Source of the DNA: Streptomyces luteolifulvus
GTDB taxonomy: Bacteria > Actinomycetota > Actinomycetes > Streptomycetales > Streptomycetaceae
Reading direction: 5' to 3'
DNA length: 64,000 nt
Assembly (NCBI RefSeq): GCF_008806595.1
Contig: NZ_VZRB01000027.1
Location: forward strand, 1 to 64,000
A model generated the notes under the pieces. That model had not been told where the DNA came from. It did no database searches and saw nothing but the letters and a program-made list of their open reading frames with translations. A program made the position numbers and the translations under genes. Shown piece by piece: positions 35,826 to 45,629 of the stretch (the first letter of the stretch is position 1; the number at the start of each line of letters is the position of its first letter).

Positions 35826-36923
35826 GTGAGCACTACCAAGAAGCTCGCGGCCATGGCCGTCGGCCTGGGCCTGGTCACGCTGCCCGTGCTGTCCGCGTGC
35901 GGTTCGTCGTCCGACTCCGACAGCGCCGACTCAGGCGCCGGCTCCAAGACCGTGACCCTCGTCAGCCACGACTCATGGGCCGTGTCCAAAAGCGTGCTCG
36001 CGGACTTCGAGAAGCAGTCCGGCTACAAGGTCAGGGTCCTCAAGAGCGGTGACGCGGGGCAAGCCGTCAACAAGGCCATCCTCACCAAGGACAACCCGCA
36101 GGGCGACGTCTTCTTCGGCGTCGACAACACCCTGCTCTCGCGCGCACTCGACAACGGGCTGTTCCAGTCGTACGAGCCGAAGGGCTCGGACCTGGTCATG
36201 CCGGAGTACCGCGCCGACGAGGACAAGCACCGGGTCACGCCGATCGACACCGGCGACATCTGCGTCAACTACGACAAGGCGTACTTCAGCAAGCACAAGC
36301 TGACCCCGCCGTCCTCCTTCGACGACCTGGTCAAGCCCGCGTACAAGAACCTCCTCGTCACCGAGAACGCCGCCACCTCCTCGCCCGGCCTGGGCTTCCT
36401 GCTCGGCACCGCCGCGCAGTACGGCGACGACGGCTGGCCGGACTACTGGAAGAAGCTCAAGGCCAACGGCGTGAAGGTCGTCGACGGCTGGGAGCAGGCC
36501 TACAACGAGGAGTTCTCCGGCTCCGCCGGGGGCAAGAAGGCGGGGGCCGACCGGCCTCTCGTGGTCTCGTACGCCTCCTCGCCGCCCGCCGAGGTGATCT
36601 TCGCGGACCCGAAGCCGAGCACCGCGCCCACGGGCGTCGCGACCGGCACCTGCTTCCGTCAGGTCGAGTACGCGGGACTGCTGAGCAACGCGAAGAACGC
36701 CGAGGGCGGCAAGGCGCTGCTCGACTTCATGCTCACCAAGACGTTCCAGGACGACATGCCGATGAACATGTTCGTCTACCCGGTGCGGGAGGCCGCCCAG
36801 GTGCCCGAGGAGTTCGTGAAGTACGGCCCCCAGGCCAAGGATCCCGAGACCATGGACCCGGCGAAGATCGCCGACAACCGTGACCAGTGGGTCAAGTCGT
36901 GGACCTCGCTCGTACTGAAGTAA
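35826..36923 (+). CDS. thiB: thiamine ABC transporter substrate-binding lipoprotein
   Basis: The 365-residue protein is a family-1 extracellular solute-binding protein of the ThiB/TbpA type. A lipoprotein signal peptide ends at Cys25 (PVLSAC). Then come VTLVSHDSWAVSKSVLADFE, DVFFGVDNTLLSRALD and FVYPVREAAQVPEEF, all typical of thiamine-binding homologues. The GTG start follows AGGAGG. The upstream TPP riboswitch makes thiamine (or a precursor such as HMP) the likely ligand. It overlaps the permease gene. Confidence 0.93.
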   Translation: MSTTKKLAAMAVGLGLVTLPVLSACGSSSDSDSADSGAGSKTVTLVSHDSWAVSKSVLADFEKQSGYKVRVLKSGDAGQAVNKAILTKDNPQGDVFFGVDNTLLSRALDNGLFQSYEPKGSDLVMPEYRADEDKHRVTPIDTGDICVNYDKAYFSKHKLTPPSSFDDLVKPAYKNLLVTENAATSSPGLGFLLGTAAQYGDDGWPDYWKKLKANGVKVVDGWEQAYNEEFSGSAGGKKAGADRPLVVSYASSPPAEVIFADPKPSTAPTGVATGTCFRQVEYAGLLSNAKNAEGGKALLDFMLTKTFQDDMPMNMFVYPVREAAQVPEEFVKYGPQAKDPETMDPAKIADNRDQWVKSWTSLVLK

Positions 36924-38625
36924 CCCCCCGTAAGGGCGCCGGGAAGCGCAAGGACGCCGGGAAGCGCAAGAACGGCGGGGAGCGCAAAGGCGCCGCGAAG
37001 AGCGTGGCGGCGCGGCTGGGGCTGCTGGCCGTGCCCGTCGCCTTCTTCGCGGTGTTCTTCGCCTACCCCGTCGCCGCCATCGTCGCGCGCGGTCTCAAGG
37101 CCGACGGGGTCTGGCAGCTCGGCCGGATCACGGACGTGCTCGGCGATGCCGGTATCCGGCACGTCCTGTGGTTCACCACCTGGCAGGCGCTCGCCTCCAC
37201 GGCGCTCACCCTGCTGATCGCGCTGCCCGGCGCCTATGTCTTCGCCCGTCTCGACTTCCCTGGCAAGCACGTCCTGCGGGCCGTGGTGACGGTCCCGTTC
37301 GTCCTGCCGACGGTCGTGGTCGGCACGGCGTTCCTGGCCCTCGTGGGGCGCGGCGGTCTGCTCGACGAGCTGTGGGGTCTGCGGCTGGACACCACGGTCT
37401 GGGCGATCCTGCTCGCGCACGTCTTCTTCAACTACGCGGTCGTCGTACGAACGGTCGGCGGGCTCTGGTCGCAGCTCGACCCGCGTCAGGAGGAGGCCGC
37501 GCGGATGCTCGGCGCCTCGCGGATCGCGGCCTGGCGGAAGGTCACACTGCCCGCGCTCGGGCCCGCCGTGGCCGCCGCCGCGCTCATGGTCTTCCTGTTC
37601 ACCTTCACGTCCTTCGGTGTGGTGCAGATCCTGGGCGGGCCGACCTTCTCGACCCTGGAGGTCGAGATCTACCGGCAGACCTCGGAGATCTTCGACCTGT
37701 CCACGGCCGCCGTACTGACGCTGATCCAGTTCGCCGCGGTGGGAGCGGTCCTCGCCGTGCACGCCTGGACCGTACGGCGACGGGAGACCGCCCTGCGTCT
37801 CGTGGACGCGTCCACGACCGCGCGGCGGCCGCGCGGAGCCGGGCAGTGGGCGCTGCTCGCCGGCGTCCTCGTCTCGGTCGCCCTGCTGCTCGTGCTGCCG
37901 CCGGCCGTGCTGGTGCAGCGGTCCTTCGACGCACCGGACTTCGGCTACTACAGGGCCCTGACCAGCGACGACAGCGGCATCTTCCTCGTCGCGCCGATCG
38001 AGGCGATCGGCAATTCGCTGGAGTACGCCGTGGTCGCCACCGTCATCGCCGTGGTGATCGGGGGTCTCGCCGCCGCGGCCCTGACCCGGCGGGACGCGGG
38101 CCGGCTGGTGCGGGGCTTCGACGCACTGCTGATGCTGCCGCTCGGGGTGTCCGCGGTGACCGTCGGTTTCGGGTTCCTGATCGCGCTCGACGAGCCGCCG
38201 CTGGATCTGCGCAGCTCCTGGATCCTGGTGCCGCTCGCCCAGGCGCTGGTCGGTGTGCCGTTCGTCGTACGGACCATGCTGCCCGTGCTGCGGGCCGTGG
38301 ACGAGCGGCTGCGGGAGGCGGCGGCCGTGCTCGGGGCCTCGCCGTGGCGGGTGTGGCGGGAGGTCGATCTGCCGATGGTGCGGCGGGCGCTGCTGATCGC
38401 GGCCGGGTTCGCCTTCGCGGTGTCGCTCGGGGAGTTCGGGGCGACGGTGTTCATCGCACGGCCCGACCATCCGACGCTGCCGGTCGCGGTGGCGCGGCTG
38501 CTGGGGCGGGCGGGGGAGCTCAACTACGGACAGGCCATGGCCCTTTCGACGATTCTGATGGTGGTGTGCGCGGTGGCGCTGCTCGTCCTCGAGCGGCTCC
38601 GCGGCGACCGGACCGGGGAGTTCTG

Positions 38626-38626
<1 letters not shown>
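36887..38626 (+). CDS. thiP: thiamine ABC transporter fused permease
   Basis: The 579-residue protein contains two binding-protein-dependent permease halves, as in ThiP. Each has about six TM segments and an EAA loop: EEAARMLGASRIAAWRKV in the first half and REAAAVLGASPWRVWREV in the second. The N-terminus has a Lys/Arg/Gly repeat (GAGKRKDAGKRKNGGERKG) predicted to be cytoplasmic and not typical of ThiP. The start is a GTG at 36887 or 36899; either overlaps the end of thiB, implying translational coupling. Confidence 0.92.
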
Positions 38627-39660
<1,034 letters not shown>

Positions 39661-39670
39661 GGTGCGGGCC

Positions 39671-40507
39671 ATGACGCTGCTCCCGTACGACCGCTACTGC
39701 GACGAAATCGACCACCAAGTCGGTCTGTTGAGGGCGGTGGTGACCTCCGGGGCCGATCTGTCCGGCACCGTGCCCACCTGTCCGGACTGGTCGCTGGAAG
39801 AGCTCGTACGGCATGTGGGCGGTGCGCTGCGCTGGGTGGAGCTCCTGGTGCGCACGCGAGCCGAGGAGGACATCCCCGAGGAGCGGGTGCCCCAGCACGA
39901 CGGACCCGAGGCGCGCGGCGACGCCGCCGCGCTGGACGCCTGGCTCGCCGAGACGGGTGAGCTGCTGGTCGGCACGCTGCGGGAGGCCGGCCCTGACGCG
40001 AAGGTGTGGGGCTGGGCCGGGATCCCCGACGCGGGCTTCTGGGCCCGGCGGATGACCCACGAGATCACGGTCCACCGCGCCGACGCCACGCTGGCCGCCG
40101 GGCTGCCCTACGAGGTCGCGCCCGAGGTGGCCGCCGACGCCGTCGACGAGTGGCTGCAGATCGTCGAGTGGGCGCAGCGGACCCTGCCGGACGACTCGGC
40201 GACCGAACTGCGCGGTCCCGGGCGCAGTATCCATCTGCATGCCACCGCCACGTCCGCCGGGCTGAACGCCGAGCGAAGCGAGCTGGGGGTCTCCTCGCCC
40301 GAAGGGTGGGGGAGGGTGGTCGAGTTCACCGAGGACGTCGTCGTGTGGCGGCCTGGCCATGAGAAGGCGACCGTCGAGCTGAGGGGCCCGCTGACCGCCG
40401 TACTGCTCGCGTTCTACCGTCGACTGCCGCTGGACAGCCCCGAGTTGGAGATCGTCGGCGAGCGGGAGCTCCTGGAGTTCTGGCTGGAGCGGGCCACATT
40501 CGGCTGA
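39671..40507 (+). CDS. DinB-like maleylpyruvate isomerase-family protein
   Basis: The 278-residue protein matches the actinobacterial TIGR03083/mycothiol-dependent maleylpyruvate isomerase N-terminal family: YDRYCDEIDHQVGLLRAVV, TCPDWSLEELVRHVGGALRW and RRMTHEITVHRADA. The His residues in VRHVGG and THEITVHRAD fit the DinB metal site. Near residue 200-215 the sequence LNAERSELGVSSPEGWGR is encoded by DNA that looks like a repeated palindromic element. The reaction is unknown; mycothiol-linked chemistry is an inference from the family. Confidence 0.82.
   Translation: MTLLPYDRYCDEIDHQVGLLRAVVTSGADLSGTVPTCPDWSLEELVRHVGGALRWVELLVRTRAEEDIPEERVPQHDGPEARGDAAALDAWLAETGELLVGTLREAGPDAKVWGWAGIPDAGFWARRMTHEITVHRADATLAAGLPYEVAPEVAADAVDEWLQIVEWAQRTLPDDSATELRGPGRSIHLHATATSAGLNAERSELGVSSPEGWGRVVEFTEDVVVWRPGHEKATVELRGPLTAVLLAFYRRLPLDSPELEIVGERELLEFWLERATFG
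40268..40316 (+). repeat. REP-like element inside a coding region
   Basis: The stretch has GAGCGAAGCGAGC, then CTGGGGGTCTCC, then GCCCGAAGGG, then TGGGGGAGG. This composition is typical of small dispersed palindromic sequences I have seen in Streptomyces genomes. It keeps the host frame open. Its copy number cannot be judged from one window. Confidence 0.5.
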
Positions 40508-40514
40508 CAGGCGG

Positions 40515-40544
40515 ACGGCCCGCCCCGGTGAGGGGACGGGCCGT
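40515..40544. terminator. terminator between convergent genes
   Basis: ACGGCCCG pairs with CGGGCCGT, followed by one mismatch and three more pairs, closing a GGTGAG loop. It sits between the DinB-like gene and the convergent LAETG-protein gene and could serve both. Confidence 0.6.
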
Positions 40545-40561
40545 GGTCGCGTACGGGCGGA

Positions 40562-41257
40562 TCAGCGGGAGTTGTTCCCACGACGGCGCATGCCGAAGAA
40601 CACGGCGCCGCCGCCGACGGCGACGAGGGCGACCGCGATACCGGCGATGAGCCCGGTGTTGGAGTTGGCACCGGTCTCGGCGAGGTTCGACTCACCGGCC
40701 GCGGGCGAGGGCTCGTTGCTCGAGGTGTCCGCGGGCGGGGTGCTCTCGCTCTGTGAGGCGGACGGGGCCGGGGTCTTGGACTCCTTGTCGTCGGCCGGGG
40801 GCTTGGCGGACTTCGAGGGCGACGGCTTGGCCGACGGCTTCCCGGTGTCCTCCTTCTTGCAGGCGACGGACGGGGTGGTCAGGTTCGGCGTGACATCGGC
40901 GTCGACCTTGCCGTCGTCCGTCTTGACGTGGATGCGGTAGACGGCGTCCGGCTTCCAGTTCTCGGCAAAGGTGACCGTGGTGCCCTTGCGCGAGCCCTTG
41001 ACCTCCTGCTCGCCCACCTTCTTCGCATCGGCGCCGTTGTTCTCGAGGAAGACGGAGACGGTCGCCGGGGTCCCGGTGGGGTCCACGTCGGTGACGGTGA
41101 TGACGCCCTTCTTGCCGTCGCACTTGGCTTCGGCCGAGAACTCGATGATGTCGACGGCGAGCGCGTTTCCCGCGACGCCGAGCGCGAGCGCGGCCGACGC
41201 GGAGGCGACACCGAGGATGCGCACGGAACGACGTGCGGTGCGGCGGGTTATGAACAC
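40562..41257 (-). CDS. LAETG-anchored cell surface protein
   Basis: The 231-residue protein has a signal peptide (cleavage after ALA near residue 34), an extracellular domain with two Cys (AKCDGKKGVIT, PSVACKK) likely disulfide-bonded, a Pro/Ser/Lys-rich stalk (about 130-190), and a sortase sorting signal. That signal is LAETG at 192-196, a TM (GLIAGIAVALVAVGGGAVFF) and RRR. The LAxTG motif is the substrate of class E sortases in Streptomyces. GTG 41257 is chosen because AAGGG lies just upstream; the in-frame alternative at 41281 is a TTG. A strong promoter lies ~95 bases upstream. Confidence 0.85.
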   Translation of the reverse strand: MFITRRTARRSVRILGVASASAALALGVAGNALAVDIIEFSAEAKCDGKKGVITVTDVDPTGTPATVSVFLENNGADAKKVGEQEVKGSRKGTTVTFAENWKPDAVYRIHVKTDDGKVDADVTPNLTTPSVACKKEDTGKPSAKPSPSKSAKPPADDKESKTPAPSASQSESTPPADTSSNEPSPAAGESNLAETGANSNTGLIAGIAVALVAVGGGAVFFGMRRRGNNSR

Positions 41258-41351
41258 GTTTGCCCTTCGCGGGTCGTACAACTGAGCGGGGCTCGGGGGG
41301 AGATGACGCGACGGTGAGGCGAGGCTTCACCACCCCCAGCAGTCTCACAGG

Positions 41352-41398
41352 TTTATAAGCGCTCCATCGGCGGTGTCAATGCATATGCCCCTGGGGCA
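41352..41398 (-). promoter_or_regulatory. promoter and palindrome of the LAETG-protein gene
   Basis: On the minus strand, TTGACA (41379-41374), 16 bases and TATAAA (41357-41352) form a near-consensus housekeeping promoter, rare in this GC-rich genome. Immediately upstream of the -35 lies a perfect palindrome, TGCCCC-N-GGGGCA (41386-41398), a possible operator. Confidence 0.7.
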
Positions 41399-41499
41399 CA
41401 TTGGCTTTGCTCTTTCGTTAACCACCGAGGCGTTTCAAACCCTCCGGAGCCTCCCCGATCCGGTCAACCAGGGCGAAGACCTCCTGTACGTACGTGTTG

Positions 41500-41907
41500 T
41501 CAGCTCTGGACCGCCGCCGGGTCCATCCACATGACCTCCCAGGTGTGACCGTCCGGGTCGTCGAAGGCGCGGCCGTACATGAAACCGTGGTCCTGCGTCT
41601 GGCCGCTGGCGGTGCCGCCGGCCGCGATCGCCTTGTCGACCAGCTCGTCCACCTTCTCGCGGCTCTCGGCGCTCAGACACAGCAGGACCTCGCTGGTCTT
41701 CGTGGAGTCCGCGAGCTCCTTCTTGGTGAAGTCCGCGTAGCGCTGCTTGCTCAGCAGCATCGCGACGATGGTGTCGCTGATCACGACGCAGGCGCAGTCG
41801 TCGGTGGTGAACTGCGGGTTGATCGTGTAGCCGAGCTCCGAGAAGAACTTCTTCGCGGCGTCGACGTCGTTCACGGCCAGGTTCACGAAGATCATCTGCT
41901 GGTACAT
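41500..41907 (-). CDS. VOC-family (glyoxalase-like) protein
   Basis: The 135-residue protein has the vicinal-oxygen-chelate fold of two beta-alpha-beta-beta-beta units: MIFVNLAVNDVDAAKKFFSE at the start and FDDPDGHTWEVMWM at the end. Metal-ligand positions are partly conserved (the C-terminal Glu in WEVMWM). It resembles PhnB/lactoylglutathione-lyase-like proteins of unknown substrate. It stands alone between the LAETG gene and the permease gene. Confidence 0.88.
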   Translation of the reverse strand: MYQQMIFVNLAVNDVDAAKKFFSELGYTINPQFTTDDCACVVISDTIVAMLLSKQRYADFTKKELADSTKTSEVLLCLSAESREKVDELVDKAIAAGGTASGQTQDHGFMYGRAFDDPDGHTWEVMWMDPAAVQS

Positions 41908-42003
41908 GCGAGGTCTCCCGTCGGATGCGTGCTGTACGCCTGGGTAGACCGGTAGCCGGTGCGGAACTCATCGGCGTCCGGGGAAATTGTTCGCGTGGAC
42001 TTT

Positions 42004-43350
42004 TCAGCGGGCCAGCGGAAGCGCCGCCAGCCGGGCGACGGCCAGGGTGAGCGGTACGAACACCGTGAGCAGCGCGCCCGCGCGGAGGGCGGCGACACTG
42101 CGCAGCATCGCCGTCGGGGCGCCGAGGCGCAGCAGCGCGGCGGTGGTGTCGGCGCGGGCCTGCTTCGCCTCGAGTGCGGCGGTCAGCAGGGTGGCGACGG
42201 TGCAGCCGCTCACGAGGGCCGCACCGAGGAGGGTCAGCGGCCCGAACGACGGGTCGGCGGTGTCGTACAGCGTGATCACGGCGTACGCCGCGGACGCCAC
42301 CGCGCAGACGACGCCGAGGGGGCGGCCGATACGGGTGGCTTCCGCCATGAGGATGCGCCCGGCCAGGAGGCGGAGCGGGCCGGGGCGGGCGGACTGGAGG
42401 AGGTGGCCGCAGAGGTGGGTGAGGCCGGGGCCGGCCAGGGCGAGGCCGAGGGCGGTGAGCAGCCAGCCGATCAGGACGGCGGGGGCGGTGGCCGTGCCGC
42501 CGGGGAGGGTGAGGCCCGGGGGGTTTCCGGCCTGGATCGCGTAGGCCTCCGTGGCGAGGCCTGCGGCGAGGATGGTGATGCCCCAGGGGAGGCCGTCCGG
42601 GGTGGGGGGTGGGGCTGTCGTGTGGGTCAGGTCGGGGTCGGGCTGTGGGGTGGCCGGGGTTGCTGTGGGGACGTGGGCTGCGCGGACCGGCGCCGGAGTG
42701 GTGCCGCCTTTCCTCGGGACGGGCGCCGCCCCAGTGGCGCGGATGCCCGCAGACGGGCGGCCGAAGGCGCCGCCCGCAGCTTGGCGCGCGTCCGGGCGGC
42801 GAAGGCTGCCCCTCCATCGCGTTCCGAACATTCCCTTCGCCCCCTGCGGCCGCAGGGTCATCGCCGCCGACACCGACGCGATCGCCGGTACCAGGGACAG
42901 CAGCGTCACCGTCGCCGGAAGGGGGAGGGGGCTGTCCGCGGCCAGGGCGTGTGCTGCCGCGCCGTCGAACGGCAGGCCCGTCAGGTCGCCGCGCAGGTGG
43001 AGGAAGACCAGGAGGGCCAGCATCGAGCCGAGGGTGCAGGACAGGGCCGTCGTCGTGGCCGAGACGGCCATCAGCCGGGCGGGGCCCAGGCCGATCGCCG
43101 CGAGGCCGGGGCGCGGTCTGGTGCCCGGGTCGGTGCGGGCCACCGCGACGGCGAAGTACACCGTGGCGGCCAGCGGGGTCAGACACCAGGCGAGGCGCAG
43201 GAGGGAGGCGGCGGGGTCGTCCGGGTGGCTGAGGGCGTGGCCGAGTGTGCACAGGAGCAGGAAGCCCGTGCCCGCCGAGGCCACCGCCACCAGCAGACGG
43301 CGCAGCTGTACGGCGGGACGGGCGCCGCGGGTCAGACGGAGAGCGAGCAC
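42004..43350 (-). CDS. ABC transporter permease-like integral membrane protein
   Basis: The 448-residue protein has several hydrophobic segments on each side (ASAGTGFLLLCTLGHALS, GSMLALLVFLHL, TILAAGLATEAYAIQ, SGCTVATLLTAALEAKQA). The middle (about 190-250) is a Pro/Ala/Arg-rich hydrophilic region, probably a loop. It is encoded next to and overlapped by an ABC ATPase, so it is likely its membrane partner. GTG 43350 is chosen for the GGAAGG nine bases upstream. No characterised family could be named. The loop DNA contains a CGGGCGGC/GCCGCCCG inverted repeat at 42754-42776. Confidence 0.7.
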   Translation of the reverse strand: MLALRLTRGARPAVQLRRLLVAVASAGTGFLLLCTLGHALSHPDDPAASLLRLAWCLTPLAATVYFAVAVARTDPGTRPRPGLAAIGLGPARLMAVSATTTALSCTLGSMLALLVFLHLRGDLTGLPFDGAAAHALAADSPLPLPATVTLLSLVPAIASVSAAMTLRPQGAKGMFGTRWRGSLRRPDARQAAGGAFGRPSAGIRATGAAPVPRKGGTTPAPVRAAHVPTATPATPQPDPDLTHTTAPPPTPDGLPWGITILAAGLATEAYAIQAGNPPGLTLPGGTATAPAVLIGWLLTALGLALAGPGLTHLCGHLLQSARPGPLRLLAGRILMAEATRIGRPLGVVCAVASAAYAVITLYDTADPSFGPLTLLGAALVSGCTVATLLTAALEAKQARADTTAALLRLGAPTAMLRSVAALRAGALLTVFVPLTLAVARLAALPLAR

Positions 43351-44072
43351 GCGGCCCGGCCTTCCGTCTCGGCGACCGGGGGCAGATGCACGGTGGTCAC
43401 GCACCTTCCGTCCAGCAGGGACACGGTGCGGTCGGCGAGGGCCGCGGTCTCCGCGTCATGGGTGGCCAGTACGACCGTGATGCCGTGCGAGCGGGCCGCG
43501 GTGGTGAGGGTGCGCAGGACGTGGGCGCGGTCCGCGCGATGCAGGGGCGCCGTCGGCTCGTCGGCGAACAGGATCGAGGGGGCGGGAGCGAGGGCGCGGG
43601 CGATGCAGACGCGCTGACGCTCGGCCTGGTGCAGCTGGTGCGGGCGTTTGCGGATGCTGTCGCCGATGTCGAGGCGCTCCAGCCACTCCACCGCGGACGT
43701 CTTGGCCCGGCGCCGGCTGGTGCCGCGCAACATCAGGGGGAGGGCCGCGTTCTCCCAGACGTTGAGCTCGGGGACGAGCACGGGGACCGGGTCGATCCAG
43801 CCGAAACGGTCGCGGCGCAGCCGTTCCCGGGTGAGCGTGCCCATGGTGTGCACGGGCACGCTGTTGAACCAGACCTCGCCGCGCTGGGCCGGAGTCAGGC
43901 CCGACAGGCATCGCAGCAGCGTCGTCTTGCCGCTGCCCCGGGGCCCGCTGACGGCGAGGATCTCACCCTCGCGGACACCGAGAGAGACACCGCTGAGCGC
44001 GGGCGAGCCGTCGTGGTGCTGGAAGTGCAGGGCGCGTGCCCAGAGCACGTCGTTGTCGGGCGGGGCCACCAT
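43332..44072 (-). CDS. ABC transporter ATP-binding protein with degenerate motifs
   Basis: The 246-residue protein has an intact Walker A (GPRGSGKTT, residues 43-51), Walker B (ILFADEP, 167-173) and H-loop (VVLATHD). The signature that should read LSGGQ is LHQAE (147-151), and the Q-loop Gln is replaced in FGWIDPVPVLVPE (Asp94). The overall form is that of LolD/MacB-like exporters. It overlaps the permease gene by 19 bases. Two altered motifs suggest slow or absent ATP hydrolysis. GAGG precedes the ATG. Confidence 0.85.
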   Translation of the reverse strand: MVAPPDNDVLWARALHFQHHDGSPALSGVSLGVREGEILAVSGPRGSGKTTLLRCLSGLTPAQRGEVWFNSVPVHTMGTLTRERLRRDRFGWIDPVPVLVPELNVWENAALPLMLRGTSRRRAKTSAVEWLERLDIGDSIRKRPHQLHQAERQRVCIARALAPAPSILFADEPTAPLHRADRAHVLRTLTTAARSHGITVVLATHDAETAALADRTVSLLDGRCVTTVHLPPVAETEGRAACSLSV

Positions 44073-44194
44073 GCGCGTACACCTCGGTTCTGATCCGTTT
44101 TCCCTGCGGGATCCCCCGTGCGGGGGAACGAAGGCAGGGCCGATCGGTCACTCGGCACGCTAGGCAGTCCACGCGGGGACGCCGGACAGCACGC

Positions 44195-44238
44195 GGCCCC
44201 GGGCCGCCCTTTCTCACTCGAATGGGCGGCCCGGGGCC
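44195..44238 (-). terminator. terminator of the aminotransferase gene
   Basis: Perfect 15-base arms (GGCCCCGGGCCGCCC) with a 14-base loop lie 25 bases downstream of the aminotransferase stop on the minus strand, before the ABC ATPase gene. Confidence 0.75.
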
Positions 44239-44262
44239 GGAACTGATCACAGCGTCAGCTGA

Positions 44263-45627
44263 TCACAGCTTCGTCCACGCCTCGGTCAGGGTCGCGCGCA
44301 GGATCTGCTCGATCTCGTCGAACGTCCCCTGGTCGGAGATCAGCGGCGGGGCGAGCTGGACGACCGGGTCGCCGCGGTCGTCGGCACGGCAGTACAGGCC
44401 GTTGTCGAAGAGGGCCTTGGAGAGGAAGCCGTACAGGACGCGCTCGGTCTCCTCGTCGTTGAACGACTCCTTCGTCGCCTTGTCCTTCACCAGCTCGATG
44501 CCGTAGAAGAAGCCGTTGCCGCGGACGTCGCCGACGATCGGCAGGTCGTGCAGCTTCTCCAGGGTCGAGCGGAAGGCGCCCTCGTTGTCGAGCACGTGCT
44601 GGTTGAGGTTCTCGCGCTCGAACAGGTCGAGGTTGGCGAGGCCCACGGCGGCCGACACCGGGTGGCCGCCGAAGGTGTAGCCGTGCAGGAAGGTGTTGTC
44701 GCCCTTGTAGAACGGCTCGGCGAGGCGGTCGGAGACGATGCAGGCGCCTATGGGGGAGTAGCCCGAGGTCATGCCCTTGGCGCAGGTGATCATGTCCGGG
44801 ACGTAGCCGAACTTGTCGCAGGCGAACGTCGTGCCGAGGCGGCCGAAGGCGCAGATGACCTCGTCCGAGACCAGCAGGACGTCGTACTTGTCGCAGATCT
44901 CGCGGACCCGCTGGAAGTAGCCGGGCGGCGGCGGGAAGCAGCCGCCTGCGTTCTGTACCGGCTCCAGGAAGACCGCGGCGACGGTGTCGGGGCCCTCGAA
45001 GAGGATCTGCTGCTCGATCTGGTCGGCGGCCCAGCGGCCGAAGGCCTCGGGGTCGTCGCCGAAGATCGGGGCGCGGTAGATGTTGGTGTTCGGGACCTTG
45101 TGCGCGCCCGGCACCAGCGGCTCGAACGGGGCCTTGAGGCCCGGCAGTCCGGTGATGGACAGGGCGCCCTGCGGGGTGCCGTGGTAGGCGACCGCGCGGG
45201 AGATGACCTTGTACTTGGTGGGCTTGCCGGTCAGCTTGAAGTACTGCTTGGCGAGCTTCCAGGCGGTCTCGACGGCCTCGCCGCCGCCGGTGGTGAAGAA
45301 GACCTTGTTCAGATCGCCGGGCGCCTCGTCGGCGAGACGCTCCGCCAGCTCGACGGCCTTGGGGTGGGCGTAGGACCACACCGGGAAGAACGCCAGCTCC
45401 TGCGCCTGCTTGAAGGCGGTCTCGGCGAGCTCCGTGCGGCCGTGACCGGCCTGGACCACGAACAGACCGGCGAGACCGTCGAGGTAGCGCCTGCCCTTGT
45501 CGTCGTAGATGTGGGTGCCCTCGCCCCGGACGATGGTCGGGACGGGGGAGTTCTCGTACGAGGACATGCGGGTGAAGTGCATCCACAGGTGGTCGTACGC
45601 GGTGCGGCTGAGGTCCTTTGAGCTCAC
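44263..45627 (-). CDS. class III aminotransferase, probably polyamine-directed
   Basis: The 454-residue PLP enzyme belongs to the omega-aminotransferase group. PLP residues visible are Lys284 (TCAKGMTSGYSP), Asp255 (LLVSDEVICAFGR), the phosphate-binding GGGEAVETAWK and YHGTPQGAL. Homologues transfer the amino group of putrescine or similar amines to pyruvate. Its neighbours (AsnC regulator, aldehyde dehydrogenase, PotD-like protein) support a putrescine-to-aminobutyraldehyde step. GTG 45627 lies just after the AsnC stop, so the two genes form an operon. The exact substrate is inferred. Confidence 0.88.
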   Translation of the reverse strand: MSSKDLSRTAYDHLWMHFTRMSSYENSPVPTIVRGEGTHIYDDKGRRYLDGLAGLFVVQAGHGRTELAETAFKQAQELAFFPVWSYAHPKAVELAERLADEAPGDLNKVFFTTGGGEAVETAWKLAKQYFKLTGKPTKYKVISRAVAYHGTPQGALSITGLPGLKAPFEPLVPGAHKVPNTNIYRAPIFGDDPEAFGRWAADQIEQQILFEGPDTVAAVFLEPVQNAGGCFPPPPGYFQRVREICDKYDVLLVSDEVICAFGRLGTTFACDKFGYVPDMITCAKGMTSGYSPIGACIVSDRLAEPFYKGDNTFLHGYTFGGHPVSAAVGLANLDLFERENLNQHVLDNEGAFRSTLEKLHDLPIVGDVRGNGFFYGIELVKDKATKESFNDEETERVLYGFLSKALFDNGLYCRADDRGDPVVQLAPPLISDQGTFDEIEQILRATLTEAWTKL

Positions 45628-45629
45628 GG

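Noticed and set aside
37168..38625. Open frame running from inside the permease gene into the ATPase gene
   Set aside because: Only the part from 38626 encodes an ABC ATPase; the upstream part is a shadow of thiP, so this is not a fusion.
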